This document shows positions 28,957-37,969 of a stretch of 64,000 nt of DNA, piece by piece (positions within the stretch are counted from its first letter, which is position 1; each line of letters begins with the position of its first letter). The stretch is from UBA1563 sp041671545. Its GTDB lineage: Bacteria; Bacteroidota; Ignavibacteria; Ignavibacteriales; Ignavibacteriaceae. The stretch is from positions 62,001 through 126,000 of the forward strand of contig JBAZBI010000001.1 in assembly GCA_041671545.1 (NCBI GenBank), given 5' to 3'. The position numbers were made by a program, and so were the translations under genes. The notes beneath the pieces were generated by a model, which was given only the letters and a program-made list of their open reading frames with translations, had not been told where the DNA came from and searched no databases.

Positions 28957-29994
28957 TTAATTAGCCAGCCTCTTCTTAAGAAGATGAATGTAGTCAATTT
29001 CACTTGGATCTTTTCCACGAAGAATGGCGAGATAATAGGAAATCCAATCGGTCAAATAAATTAAATCAAGAAGTCGTTCTTGAAATGTAGTTTCAGAACT
29101 CGAGAGTGATATTATTTCAACTCCGGCTTTTTGAAGCAATTCCCCTGTAATATTAAAACGTTTTTTGATTTGCGGATGAGTGATCTCTTCCTCAATAAAA
29201 ACAGCTTTTAATTTTGCAACTCGTTCATCATAAGTTTCCCATCCAATAATTTCATTATGATTCAATTCAGGAAAAGAATTATTGAATGCATGCACTTTTG
29301 AATTTTCATTTAACTGGCATTTAAATCTATTCCCAACCGCAGAAGTTAAATCCGAAGTAGAATAAATTACCGGAACAAATCCGTTAAGTTTTTCAGCAAG
29401 TTGGTATGACAAATTATCTTCAACCGACAATTCTTCTCCCCGCTTCTTCCAAAGTGAAATAACTTTATCAATAATGTCTTGTTTTGTAGTAACAAGCTGC
29501 AATGTTTGTAGCACTTTTAATAAACTGAAAAAGCTCAATCCTAAGGAGTAACGCGGTTGAAATCCTTTTTTCATTTGCACAACCGGAAGTTTTTCTCTGT
29601 CGGCTATGTCCTTGATTGCTCCGCCGGTAGTCAAACAAATTATTTGGCATTTTCTTGTTAGACCTTCGTTCAAAACCGAAATTGTTTCTTCCGTATTTCC
29701 GGAATATGAAGATGCAAGTAATAGTGTCGAAGAATCGGCATAATTCGGCAGAGAATAATTTCTGTTTACTTGAAACGGTAATGAAATTTCATTGTGCAAA
29801 AAGTTAAGCATCAAATCACCGCTGATTGCAGAACCGCCTAAACCACTGACAACTATATTTTTTATTTTGGATGTGTCAATTTTAGAAAGTTCATAACTGT
29901 TATTTTTTGCATATTCTATTTGTTGATAAGTATTTTTCAATACTTCAAATTGATTTTCCGGGTCGTATTTTTTCACTAGTTCCGAAATGGTCAT
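28957..29994 (-). CDS. bifunctional phosphoglucose/phosphomannose isomerase
   Basis: A 345-residue SIS-domain sugar isomerase of the archaeal/Crenarchaeota-like bifunctional type also found in Ignavibacteria. The first SIS domain has VVSGLGGSAISGDLM and the phosphate-binding ASSYSGNTEETISVL. The catalytic C-terminal region has FPELNHNEIIGWE, with the conserved glutamate and histidine. It should interconvert glucose 6-phosphate, fructose 6-phosphate and mannose 6-phosphate in the cytoplasm. It overlaps the Enzyme I gene by four bases and closes the isoprenoid/PTS operon. Confidence 0.9.
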   Translation of the reverse strand: MTISELVKKYDPENQFEVLKNTYQQIEYAKNNSYELSKIDTSKIKNIVVSGLGGSAISGDLMLNFLHNEISLPFQVNRNYSLPNYADSSTLLLASSYSGNTEETISVLNEGLTRKCQIICLTTGGAIKDIADREKLPVVQMKKGFQPRYSLGLSFFSLLKVLQTLQLVTTKQDIIDKVISLWKKRGEELSVEDNLSYQLAEKLNGFVPVIYSTSDLTSAVGNRFKCQLNENSKVHAFNNSFPELNHNEIIGWETYDERVAKLKAVFIEEEITHPQIKKRFNITGELLQKAGVEIISLSSSETTFQERLLDLIYLTDWISYYLAILRGKDPSEIDYIHLLKKRLAN

Positions 29995-31757
29995 AAAATG
30001 TTCCTTGTTCGTTGGATAAGATTATCTTTAAAGAATTTTTCGATTGTTTTTATTATTGCTTCTTCCGATGATAGTTGTAAACAATCTTCGGCTAATTGTT
30101 TTGCTTTTTCGTAATTCAATGATCGTATTGTTCGTTTTACTGAAGGAAGCGCTGAAGGAGAAACACTCAAACTATCTAATCCGAGTCCAACCAGTAATGG
30201 AACAGCAAGAGTATCCGCAGCCATTTCACCGCAAATGCTAACCATAACCCCTGACTTCTTTCCTTCAAGCACTATGTGCGAAATTGTTCTTACAACTGAA
30301 GGATGGAATTCCTGATACAAATCTGACACGTAATCGTTCCCTCGGTCGACAGCCATTAAATATTGAATTAAATCGTTCGTTCCAATACTTAGGAAATCAA
30401 CTTCAGCCGCATATTCGCGAGCCATAACCGCCGCCGATGGAACTTCAATCATAATACCGATTTTTAAGTGCGGGTCATACGGGATTTTCTCTTTATGAAG
30501 TTCATCTTTACACTCATCAATCAGTACTTTAGTTCTCTTTATTTCCTGCAGAGTTGAGACCATGGGAATCATGAAACTCACATTCTTATGAACGCTGGCT
30601 CTTAGAACAGCTCTTATTTGAACTTTAAATAGATTTTCATTTTCTATTAAAAGTCTAACGCCACGCAATCCTAAGAAAGGATTAGCTTCCTGGAGATCAA
30701 ATTGCCGAACTTTATCTCCGCCAATATCAAAAGCGCGAATAGTTACATTTTCTGGATAAATTCTATTTGCTAAAGCAGAATATATTTTTGTCTGCTCTTC
30801 TTCATCAGGAAATTCCCCGATATCTTCAATAATTTGTTCAGTGCGGAATAAACCGATTCCCTTCGCACCGTTTGAAACAAGCAGATCAACTTCGCCCGTC
30901 ACATCAACGTTGGAGAGAAGATGTATTTTTCTTCCATCAAAGGTTTCTGCCGGTAGATCTTTTAAGCCTTGTAATTCTTTGTTTATCTCAACTAAGTGTT
31001 TAATTTTTTGATTAAAGTATTTTATCTGATTTTCATCGGGATTTATAAAAACAATTCCATGGAATCCATCAATGATAAGCAGATCTCCATCCTTGATTTT
31101 CTCACTCGCGTCATGAGTTCCGACTACCGCCGGAAGGTTCAACGATCGTGCAATAATTGCCGCATGAGAAGTCAAGCCACCATGATCCGTAACATAACCG
31201 ACGGATGAAGATTTAGTAAAGAGAATGGTATCAGCCGGGGTTAAATTTCCACTAACAACAATTGCATCAAAAGGAATTTTTGACTGCCATCTTTTCTTTT
31301 GCAAATTTCTAATTATCCGGTTTTTAATATCCTCGATATCAAGCGCGCGTTCTTTCATATAATGTTCAGTTGCACCGAACATCAGTTGTTGATATTTAGA
31401 GATCTCATCATCAACAATAAATTCCGGAAATCTTTTTTCTGATCGAATGCGCGTAGTAATATTTCCAATAAGTACAGGATCATCCAAAATCATTAAATGG
31501 GCTTCAAAGATCGCTGCACGAACGTCTCCCATTTTTTCCTTTGCAAAGCCGAATATCTTTTTTAATTCTTTGTGCGATTTTTGCAAAGCTTCATTGAAGA
31601 GAAGAATAGCCTCGTCAATGTCGGTGATTTGATTATGATTGATCTCCAAAACTTCTTTGGTAAATACATATGCTTTCCCGATTGTTAATCCCGGGGCGGC
31701 GGCAATTCCTGTAATATAATTACCGGAATGTTTTAATATTTCTTTTAGTCCTTTCAC
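29991..31757 (-). CDS. ptsI: PTS Enzyme I (phosphoenolpyruvate-protein phosphotransferase)
   Basis: A 588-residue Enzyme I that transfers phosphate from phosphoenolpyruvate to HPr. The phospho-histidine region is DHGGLTSHAAIIARSLN. The PEP-binding barrel has GIGLFRTEQII, FDIGGDKVRQF, and SIGTNDLIQYLMAVDR, with the active cysteine in VSICGEMA. The start is GTG, overlapping the HPr stop (GTGA), so the genes are translationally coupled. No sugar-specific Enzyme II gene is in this window; the pair could feed a transporter elsewhere or serve regulation. Confidence 0.95.
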   Translation of the reverse strand: MKGLKEILKHSGNYITGIAAAPGLTIGKAYVFTKEVLEINHNQITDIDEAILLFNEALQKSHKELKKIFGFAKEKMGDVRAAIFEAHLMILDDPVLIGNITTRIRSEKRFPEFIVDDEISKYQQLMFGATEHYMKERALDIEDIKNRIIRNLQKKRWQSKIPFDAIVVSGNLTPADTILFTKSSSVGYVTDHGGLTSHAAIIARSLNLPAVVGTHDASEKIKDGDLLIIDGFHGIVFINPDENQIKYFNQKIKHLVEINKELQGLKDLPAETFDGRKIHLLSNVDVTGEVDLLVSNGAKGIGLFRTEQIIEDIGEFPDEEEQTKIYSALANRIYPENVTIRAFDIGGDKVRQFDLQEANPFLGLRGVRLLIENENLFKVQIRAVLRASVHKNVSFMIPMVSTLQEIKRTKVLIDECKDELHKEKIPYDPHLKIGIMIEVPSAAVMAREYAAEVDFLSIGTNDLIQYLMAVDRGNDYVSDLYQEFHPSVVRTISHIVLEGKKSGVMVSICGEMAADTLAVPLLVGLGLDSLSVSPSALPSVKRTIRSLNYEKAKQLAEDCLQLSSEEAIIKTIEKFFKDNLIQRTRNIL

Positions 31758-32020
31758 AACTCGTCAAAGCCTCCTTTGATGTAACCGGATATTTCGTCAT
31801 TCATTTGTTGCTCGTCTTCCCCTTCAAAAGTAAGCAGTAGTTCACTCCCCATTTCAGCTGCTAAAGTCATTACACCGATGATGCTTTTTCCGTTAATATG
31901 CAGACCATCCTTTGAGATAAAAAACTCGGACTTATACTTGGAGGCGAGTTTAACAATCGTTGCTGCCGGACGAGTATGGAGCCCTGCTTTGTTAACTATT
32001 TTAACTTTAGTCTCAATCAT
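31754..32020 (-). CDS. phosphocarrier protein HPr
   Basis: An 88-residue HPr. The phospho-acceptor histidine is H15 in NKAGLHTRPAATIV, and the regulatory serine is S46 in INGKSIIGVMTLAA, the site used by HPr kinase in bacteria that have one. Because S46 and its surroundings are conserved, control by an HPr kinase elsewhere in the genome is plausible. It lies between the polyprenyl synthase gene (one-base overlap) and Enzyme I (four-base overlap). Confidence 0.95.
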   Translation of the reverse strand: MIETKVKIVNKAGLHTRPAATIVKLASKYKSEFFISKDGLHINGKSIIGVMTLAAEMGSELLLTFEGEDEQQMNDEISGYIKGGFDEL

Positions 32021-33009
32021 TAATATTTTCTCTTGATAAGTGAATACGCCAAGAATGTCAGCAGTTGTCTATCATTTACATTTTTAATTTGATTCAACTG
32101 ACGAAGCGCTTTTTGAGTATATAAAACAATCTCTTTTTTAGCATCGTTAAGGACATCTAGTTTCTGATAAAGCATTTTATATTTTTCAACTTCACCCGGT
32201 TGAATTCCTTTATTCACTATTATTTTTTGAAAAGCAGCCTTATCCTTCCCTTTCGATTTTTCCAATGCTTTCAAGAAAAGAAAAGTTTTTTTCCCTTCAA
32301 TCAAATCTCCTCCGATCTTTTTACCAAACTCAACTTCATCTCCCGCAATGTCAAGAAGATCATCCTGAATTTGGAACGCAATTCCAAGATTTTTTCCGAA
32401 ACGAGTTAGCGCTTTAATTTCGCTTGATGAGCCTCCACCAATTCTGGCTCCTACTTCACAACACATCTCGATCATAGCTGCGGTTTTCTTTGATATCATT
32501 ATTAGGTATTCTTCAATCGATACATCTTTTTTAACTTCAAACTCTTTGTCGAGACTTTGTCCTTCACAAACTTCCACTAAACCTTTTGTAAAAGATTTAA
32601 CAACTTCATTTCCCGGAACGATCAAATTTTTTAACAAATACTCATAAGCAACTGCTAGCAGCCCGTCACCGGCAAGAATAGCTGTGTTCACATCATATTT
32701 AATGTGAACCGTCAACTTGTTGCGGCGTTTATCGGCATTATCCATTATGTCATCATGAACGAGAGTGAAATTATGAAGCATCTCGACTGCCAAAGCTGCG
32801 TTATAAGCTTTTGCGTAATTTCCTCCAACTGCTTTTGCTGTCAGAAGTACCAATAATGGTCGTAATCTCTTCCCTTGATCAGCTAGAATATAATCCGAAG
32901 GCTCATATAACGAACGTGGATTTCGCTTTGCCAAAACCGACTTCAGTTTCGTGTTTATTAATTTTCTTTCTTTTTCAATTAAAGAATTAAATTCTTTCTC
33001 AGAGATCAA
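32020..33009 (-). CDS. polyprenyl diphosphate synthase
   Basis: A 329-residue trans-prenyltransferase that extends allylic diphosphates with isopentenyl diphosphate. The two catalytic aspartate motifs are LVHDDIMDNAD (first) and QIQDDLLDIAGD (second), with GKRLRPLLVLLTAKAVGG near the N-terminus. Chain length (farnesyl, geranylgeranyl or longer) cannot be fixed by eye; such a product would feed squalene, quinones or undecaprenyl-type lipids. The start is a TTG preceded by AAAGGAA and overlaps the fni stop by 11 bases. Confidence 0.92.
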   Translation of the reverse strand: MISEKEFNSLIEKERKLINTKLKSVLAKRNPRSLYEPSDYILADQGKRLRPLLVLLTAKAVGGNYAKAYNAALAVEMLHNFTLVHDDIMDNADKRRNKLTVHIKYDVNTAILAGDGLLAVAYEYLLKNLIVPGNEVVKSFTKGLVEVCEGQSLDKEFEVKKDVSIEEYLIMISKKTAAMIEMCCEVGARIGGGSSSEIKALTRFGKNLGIAFQIQDDLLDIAGDEVEFGKKIGGDLIEGKKTFLFLKALEKSKGKDKAAFQKIIVNKGIQPGEVEKYKMLYQKLDVLNDAKKEIVLYTQKALRQLNQIKNVNDRQLLTFLAYSLIKRKY

Positions 33010-34051
33010 TGTATTCCTTTTTTAAGATTAATTTTCCCTTCCCAAAACTACGCAAATTTTGTGAATCGGTTAAGAACATTATACGCTTCACATCCTCGAA
33101 CCAATTATTGATTAGATCTTTTACTCCTGCCTGATCTTCTTTTACAAGTGTCTGTAGGATTATCCTCGCTGAAGCGGTAAAATCAGCGCCGAGAGCCAAT
33201 GCTTTCGCTATTTCAAACGAAGTATTCACTCCGCCTGAACCGATCAACATAAATTTATTTTTCTTTTTTAATTCAGAGATGGTTCGGATACAATAACTTG
33301 TCCGTAATCCCCAATCCCAAAATGGATTTTCATTTGATTGCTTATTTCGAAGAATCTCAACACCTGCCCAGCTTGTTCCACCCGCACCGGCAACATCAAT
33401 TCCTTTTACACCTAACTCCAAAAGAATTTGCGCTGATTTTTTTGAGATCCCTGAACCAACTTCTTTTACAATTATTGGAACTTTAGTTTGCTTCACCAAC
33501 TTTTCAATTGATCTCCGAATTCCACTAAAATTTGCTTCTCCGTTTATCTGCAAAAGTTCTTGCAGTGGATTCAAATGGACTACCAACACATCGGCTTCAA
33601 CTTTATCTAACAAATGAAAGAGTGGCTTGAAAGATTTCATTTTAATTATTTGAGCGCCACCAATATTCCCAAGCAACGGAACCGTTTTAGCAGCTTTGCG
33701 GATCTGTTTGAAATGATCATCATAATTATTTGTATCGAGAGCAAAGCGGAGACTGCCCAATCCCAATGGAATATTCAATTCCGCTGCAACTTCTGCCAAT
33801 TGAAGGTTGATATTTTCTCCTTCGGCAGTTCCTCCGGTCATACAAGAAATTAGAAATGGATATGAGACATTCTTGCCAAAAAACTTTTTTGAGAGGTCTA
33901 TTTTTTCAATTTGGACTTCTGTAAGGGCGGCGTGAAGAAAATCAAATTGTTCAAATCCGGAAGTTTTTTCTTTGAATTTGACTTCATCGGTCTTGCACAA
34001 CTCAAGGTGTTCTTTTTTTCGTGAAATAATATCGTCGATCTGATCTGCCAT
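32999..34051 (-). CDS. fni: type 2 isopentenyl-diphosphate delta-isomerase
   Basis: A 350-residue FMN-dependent isomerase interconverting isopentenyl and dimethylallyl diphosphate. Features are SRKKEHLELC at the N-terminus, SCMTGGTAEGENIN, LGLGSLRFAL, VVHLNPLQELLQ, KEVGSGISKKSAQ, VAGAGGTSWAGVE and IGSGGVNTSFEIAKALALGAD. It is full length. It begins the run fni, polyprenyl synthase, HPr, Enzyme I, sugar isomerase; every junction in the run overlaps. Confidence 0.95.
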   Translation of the reverse strand: MADQIDDIISRKKEHLELCKTDEVKFKEKTSGFEQFDFLHAALTEVQIEKIDLSKKFFGKNVSYPFLISCMTGGTAEGENINLQLAEVAAELNIPLGLGSLRFALDTNNYDDHFKQIRKAAKTVPLLGNIGGAQIIKMKSFKPLFHLLDKVEADVLVVHLNPLQELLQINGEANFSGIRRSIEKLVKQTKVPIIVKEVGSGISKKSAQILLELGVKGIDVAGAGGTSWAGVEILRNKQSNENPFWDWGLRTSYCIRTISELKKKNKFMLIGSGGVNTSFEIAKALALGADFTASARIILQTLVKEDQAGVKDLINNWFEDVKRIMFLTDSQNLRSFGKGKLILKKEYIDL

Positions 34052-34107
34052 TAATAGTTTTCTCTTTCTTTACTTAAAGATAGAAAAAATATTTTATTTT
34101 CCGTAAT

Positions 34108-35958
34108 TCATTTGGAACTGAATATTGTTTTTCCTTCAAAAACTATCTCTCTTACCGTAATGGTTTTTCGCACTGAGTTGGTCAAAACTACTTTTTTCGA
34201 TCTCTTCAGATCATTAATGGTAAGCACCTCTTCTTTCACATCATGTTTTTTTATAAAATGATCTCTGTAAATGCCAGCAAGGATACCGGAAGAGATTGGG
34301 GGGGTTTTCCATTTATCATCAAAAAATAAAAATATATTGGTTATCGCTCCTTCAGCAAGTTTATTTTGTTTATTCAAGAATAAAACTTCGTCAAATCCTT
34401 CTTGCCGATATTTTAGAAGTTCTGAGTCATAAATAGCTCTATTTGTAGTTTTGAAATATTGAAACCGATTTTGCTCATCAATTTTCAAAGAAGAAATCAC
34501 CACTTTTGCAGCTTTCCATGATGAATTCTTTAGTTCATTCACCTTTACCGACACTTTACCGAATTTGTTTATCGAAACTTTTATCTTATACCTTTTTTTA
34601 TTACTCAACGATTTGAAACATTTACTCAACTCCTTTTCAACTTTTTCTCCGTCATAAAAAAACAAAAAATATTCGACTGAACGTTTAAGCCGTTTAAGAT
34701 GCTCTTTGAGCAGAAATGATTTTCCATTTTCATAAAGGAGAGAAGTAAATATTTCGAATTGATTTGGCGGTTGCGTTACAAACGCTCCTTTGATGAGAAC
34801 TTCTTCATATTCATCTTCCGCATTACTACCCCAGGTAATACCGGCGCCAAGTCCGATACGTCCGGAGCAATTAGATTTATCTATTTCTATCGTTCTAATT
34901 GCAATATTAAAAACATTTTTTCCCGGAAGGAGTAATCCGATTGAACCGGTATAAATACCGCGCGGATGTTTTTCCAACCGGTGAATTATCTCCATTGTTC
35001 TAATTTTCGGCGCCCCGGTAATAGATCCGCAAGGGAAAATATTTTTTATTAAGTCCGAGAGTTTTGTTTTGTCTTTCAATCTACTTTTTATAATAGAAAC
35101 CATCTGAAACAATGATTCATATTTCTCAACCTCAAAAAGTTTTTTTACAGTAACACTATTCTGTTTGCTGATCTTTCCAAGATCGTTCCGCAATAGATCA
35201 ACGATCATCAAATTTTCTGCACGGTTTTTTTCGCTTAAAAATAATTCCTCTTTATTTCGTAAATCTTCATGGAGATTTATACCCCGGAACGCAGTTCCTT
35301 TCATCGGTTTAGCAGTTACCGATTTTCCTTCAAACTTAAAAAATAATTCCGGTGAAAAGGAGAGAATGTTTTTATCCGGTAAATTTATAAATGCCGAATA
35401 TTCCGCCGACTGCTTTACCAGCAAACTGTAGAACAATCCTTCAACACTTTCGTTAAAATTGAAAGTCGCCGAAGAAGTTAAATTAACTTGATACGTCTCT
35501 CCTTCGGCAATTTGCGTTTTAATATCTTCAACTTTATTTGAGAAAGACTTCCGGGATTCATTCAACCGAAAATTGGAAACATTGAAATTGTTTCTCTCCA
35601 TTCCACCAAAATCAATATTGGATGTTTTTATTCTTTTTGCATTTTTTTTGTTAAACGATACAATAATTGCATTTTCAAGAATCGCCCGCTCATCTTTTTT
35701 AGTTAGAATCTTTCTTAATCTCTTTTCAAATAAAAAACCCAACTCGTACGGAAGAATTGTATAGGCGAATAGTTTTTCCCTGTGTATCTCATCCAACACT
35801 GAAAGAAATTCATCCACATTCTCTAGGTTGTTGATAACGTGAATTCTTTCCGGTTCCAAAAACAAATAAGATTCCTCATCCCCCCTTTTTAACGGCGAGT
35901 AAAAAAACGCGGAGTAAGGGGATGAAACTAGTTTTAAAATATCTATTATTTTTATCAT
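34108..35958 (-). CDS. fused aminodeoxychorismate synthase component I and 4-amino-4-deoxychorismate lyase (PabB-PabC)
   Basis: A fusion of about 616 residues for p-aminobenzoate and folate synthesis. The N-terminal two thirds is a chorismate-binding enzyme: QIAEGETYQVNLT, KPMKGTAFRG, NLMIVDLLRNDLGKIS, FPCGSITGAPKIRTMEII and GAGITWGS. The lysine in PMKGT is the marker for aminodeoxychorismate synthase rather than anthranilate synthase. The C-terminal part is a PLP-dependent class IV lyase, with the lysine in YFKTTNRAIYD and EGAITNIFLFF. I start at ATG 35958; a longer frame would use a TTG at 35991 with no ribosome site. The glutaminase partner PabA is not in this window. Confidence 0.9.
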   Translation of the reverse strand: MIKIIDILKLVSSPYSAFFYSPLKRGDEESYLFLEPERIHVINNLENVDEFLSVLDEIHREKLFAYTILPYELGFLFEKRLRKILTKKDERAILENAIIVSFNKKNAKRIKTSNIDFGGMERNNFNVSNFRLNESRKSFSNKVEDIKTQIAEGETYQVNLTSSATFNFNESVEGLFYSLLVKQSAEYSAFINLPDKNILSFSPELFFKFEGKSVTAKPMKGTAFRGINLHEDLRNKEELFLSEKNRAENLMIVDLLRNDLGKISKQNSVTVKKLFEVEKYESLFQMVSIIKSRLKDKTKLSDLIKNIFPCGSITGAPKIRTMEIIHRLEKHPRGIYTGSIGLLLPGKNVFNIAIRTIEIDKSNCSGRIGLGAGITWGSNAEDEYEEVLIKGAFVTQPPNQFEIFTSLLYENGKSFLLKEHLKRLKRSVEYFLFFYDGEKVEKELSKCFKSLSNKKRYKIKVSINKFGKVSVKVNELKNSSWKAAKVVISSLKIDEQNRFQYFKTTNRAIYDSELLKYRQEGFDEVLFLNKQNKLAEGAITNIFLFFDDKWKTPPISSGILAGIYRDHFIKKHDVKEEVLTINDLKRSKKVVLTNSVRKTITVREIVFEGKTIFSSK

Positions 35959-36022
35959 AACTTTTTTGTAATTGGAAAAGTACAATCTCAACTTTTAAAT
36001 AAATAATCTTTTTACAAGCCCC

Positions 36023-36068
36023 CTACAGCCTAATAGTCTAACAGTCTACAGCCTAATAGTCTAATAGT
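36023..36068. repeat. 23-bp direct tandem duplication
   Basis: Two adjacent 23-base units beginning CTACAGCCTAATAGTCTAA differ at a single base. They lie between divergent genes, the PabB-PabC fusion and the MFS transporter. No coding potential is seen. Confidence 0.8.
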
Positions 36069-36180
36069 CAAACACCCTGCTTTATTTTCCCTATCCTTGC
36101 ACGGTACGTAAAAATCAATTAATTTTTGTCTCAAATTACAAAAGAAACTTTCTCTTTATCAAACGGCAAAGGAATCTGAT

Positions 36181-37680
36181 ATGAAAAAACCGGCTCTCTC
36201 TTTTTGGCAAATATGGAACATGAGTTTTGGGTTTCTGGGTATTCAATTCGGCTTCGCGCTTCAAAACGCCAACGTTAGTAGAATATTTGAAACATTAGGC
36301 GCAAGCATTGATGAAATACCGATCCTTTGGATCGCCGCACCGGTAACGGGTTTGATCATTCAGCCGATCATCGGACATATGAGCGATAGAACATGGAATC
36401 GATTTGGGAGAAGAAGACCATTTTTCTTAATCGGTGCAATACTCGCCTCATTAGCATTACTGATTATGCCAAATTCCCCCGCACTTTGGGTTGCTGCCGG
36501 GATGCTGTGGATAATGGACGCATCTATAAATGTTTCAATGGAACCGTTTCGCGCGTTTGTCGGCGATATGCTTCCGCCTAACCAACGTACCATCGGTTTT
36601 TCGATGCAAAGTTTTTTCATCGGCACCGGCGCAATCGTTGCCTCTGCTCTTCCTTACGTTATGACGAACTGGTTCGGCATCAGCAATACCGCGGCTCATG
36701 GGGAAATTCCTCCTTCGGTTAGATTTTCATTTTATATCGGCGGTGCTGTTTTTCTCCTTGCGGTTATTTGGACGGTGGTGAAATCAAAAGAATATTCACC
36801 TGAGGAAATGGAACAGTTTATTAAAGAAGAAAGTGAGACTAATCCTCAAGCGCAAAGAAATGAAGAACTACTTCCCCATTCACAATTTTATAAAAACGGA
36901 TTTATCTGGCTTACTACCGGTGTGGTTTTGTTTCTTGCTTTCTACTTTTTTATTTACATGGATTACGGATTAGGCGTTTTCTTCGGCGGTGTTGCTGTGT
37001 TCGGGATAATTCAACTCATCGTTGGATACTTAACTCAATCTTCTAAAAAAGAAAGCGGACTTGTTGTAGTTATCAACGATCTTTACAAAATGCCTAAGAC
37101 AATGATCCAACTTGCTTACGTTCAGTTCTTTTCGTGGTTCGCCCTTTTTGCAATGTGGATTTACACAACCCCCGCTGTAACACGACACATTTACGGCGCA
37201 ACTGATACTTCTTCGGCTTTGTATAATCAAGGTGCTGATTGGGTTGGTGTTCTAATGGCTGTTTATAACGGTTTTGCGGCGGTTATGGCTTTCTTGTTGA
37301 TCTGGCTGGCTAGTAGAACCAGTAGAAAAACTGTCCACATGATAAGTTTAATTTGCGGTGGAATAGGGTTGGCTTCTTTTTACTTTATTAAAGATCCAAA
37401 ACTTTTATTGATCTCCGAACTTGGTATTGGATTAGCGTGGGCTTCAATTCTTGCAATGCCTTATGCAATTCTTACCGGATCGTTACCGAAGAATAAACTT
37501 GGCGTTTATATGGGAATATTTAATTTCTTTATCGTCATCCCGCAGATAACAGCCGCGGCTATACTTGGATTTTTCGTTAAAAATCTTTTTGCAAACCATG
37601 CAATTTATGCCCTCATCCTTGGCGGTGTTTCTATGTTCCTAGCGGCAATTATGGTAAAATTTGTTGATGATGATAATTAG
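36181..37680 (+). CDS. MFS transporter, SLC45-like (sugar transport)
   Basis: A 499-residue major facilitator with about twelve hydrophobic segments. The family loop between helices 2 and 3 is GHMSDRTWNRFGRRRPFFL, with RxGRRRP as in the SLC45/GPH-type disaccharide transporters of plants and bacteria. FQNANVSRIF-like text near helix 1 (GFALQNANVSRIFETLG) and GIGLAWASILAMPYAILTGSLP in the second half fit the same group. It probably moves a sugar such as maltose or sucrose with protons. It stands alone on the plus strand between minus-strand genes; no sugar hydrolase is adjacent. Confidence 0.88.
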   Translation: MKKPALSFWQIWNMSFGFLGIQFGFALQNANVSRIFETLGASIDEIPILWIAAPVTGLIIQPIIGHMSDRTWNRFGRRRPFFLIGAILASLALLIMPNSPALWVAAGMLWIMDASINVSMEPFRAFVGDMLPPNQRTIGFSMQSFFIGTGAIVASALPYVMTNWFGISNTAAHGEIPPSVRFSFYIGGAVFLLAVIWTVVKSKEYSPEEMEQFIKEESETNPQAQRNEELLPHSQFYKNGFIWLTTGVVLFLAFYFFIYMDYGLGVFFGGVAVFGIIQLIVGYLTQSSKKESGLVVVINDLYKMPKTMIQLAYVQFFSWFALFAMWIYTTPAVTRHIYGATDTSSALYNQGADWVGVLMAVYNGFAAVMAFLLIWLASRTSRKTVHMISLICGGIGLASFYFIKDPKLLLISELGIGLAWASILAMPYAILTGSLPKNKLGVYMGIFNFFIVIPQITAAAILGFFVKNLFANHAIYALILGGVSMFLAAIMVKFVDDDN

Positions 37681-37751
37681 GACCTTAACATTACAGTTTG
37701 TGTATTTCTCTGCGGCGAAGTGGCAGAATATTAATGAGACAAATAAAACGA

Positions 37752-37800
37752 TAGAATGACTGAATAAAGATGAATGGATGAATGTTTATCATTCAACCAT
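37752..37800. repeat. GAATGGATGAATG/CATTCAACCAT repeat
   Basis: This short stretch between the MFS gene and ppk2 repeats the GAATGACTGAAT, GATGAATGGATGAATG and ATCATTCAACCAT words seen at 54-99, 1373-1440 and 40021-40065. The halves can pair as an imperfect stem-loop. Confidence 0.5.
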
Positions 37801-37913
37801 GCTAATGTGATACTTTGGTTCCGGTTTAAGCGATAGCTTTTTGGCGAGATTATCCAGATTAGGGATGAAATTGCCAAAGTTGTTTACAATCCGGTTTGTG
37901 GAGAAATGATATT

Positions 37914-37948
37914 AAAAGTGCTGCCCGAAAGAGCAGCACTTTTTTTTG
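37914..37948. terminator. rho-independent terminator, probably bidirectional
   Basis: A strong hairpin: AAGTGCTGC paired with GCAGCACTT, loop CCGAAAGA, then a run of eight T on the plus strand. On the minus strand the stem is followed by TTTTAATATCA. It sits 22 bases past the ppk2 stop and 234 bases past the MFS stop, so it most likely serves ppk2 and can also stop readthrough from the plus strand. Confidence 0.88.
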
Positions 37949-37969
37949 CAAGTTTAACAATGACAAGTT

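Noticed and set aside
34108..35958. Anthranilate synthase component I
   Set aside because: The PMKGT lysine marks aminodeoxychorismate synthase, and the C-terminal PabC-type lyase fusion agrees.
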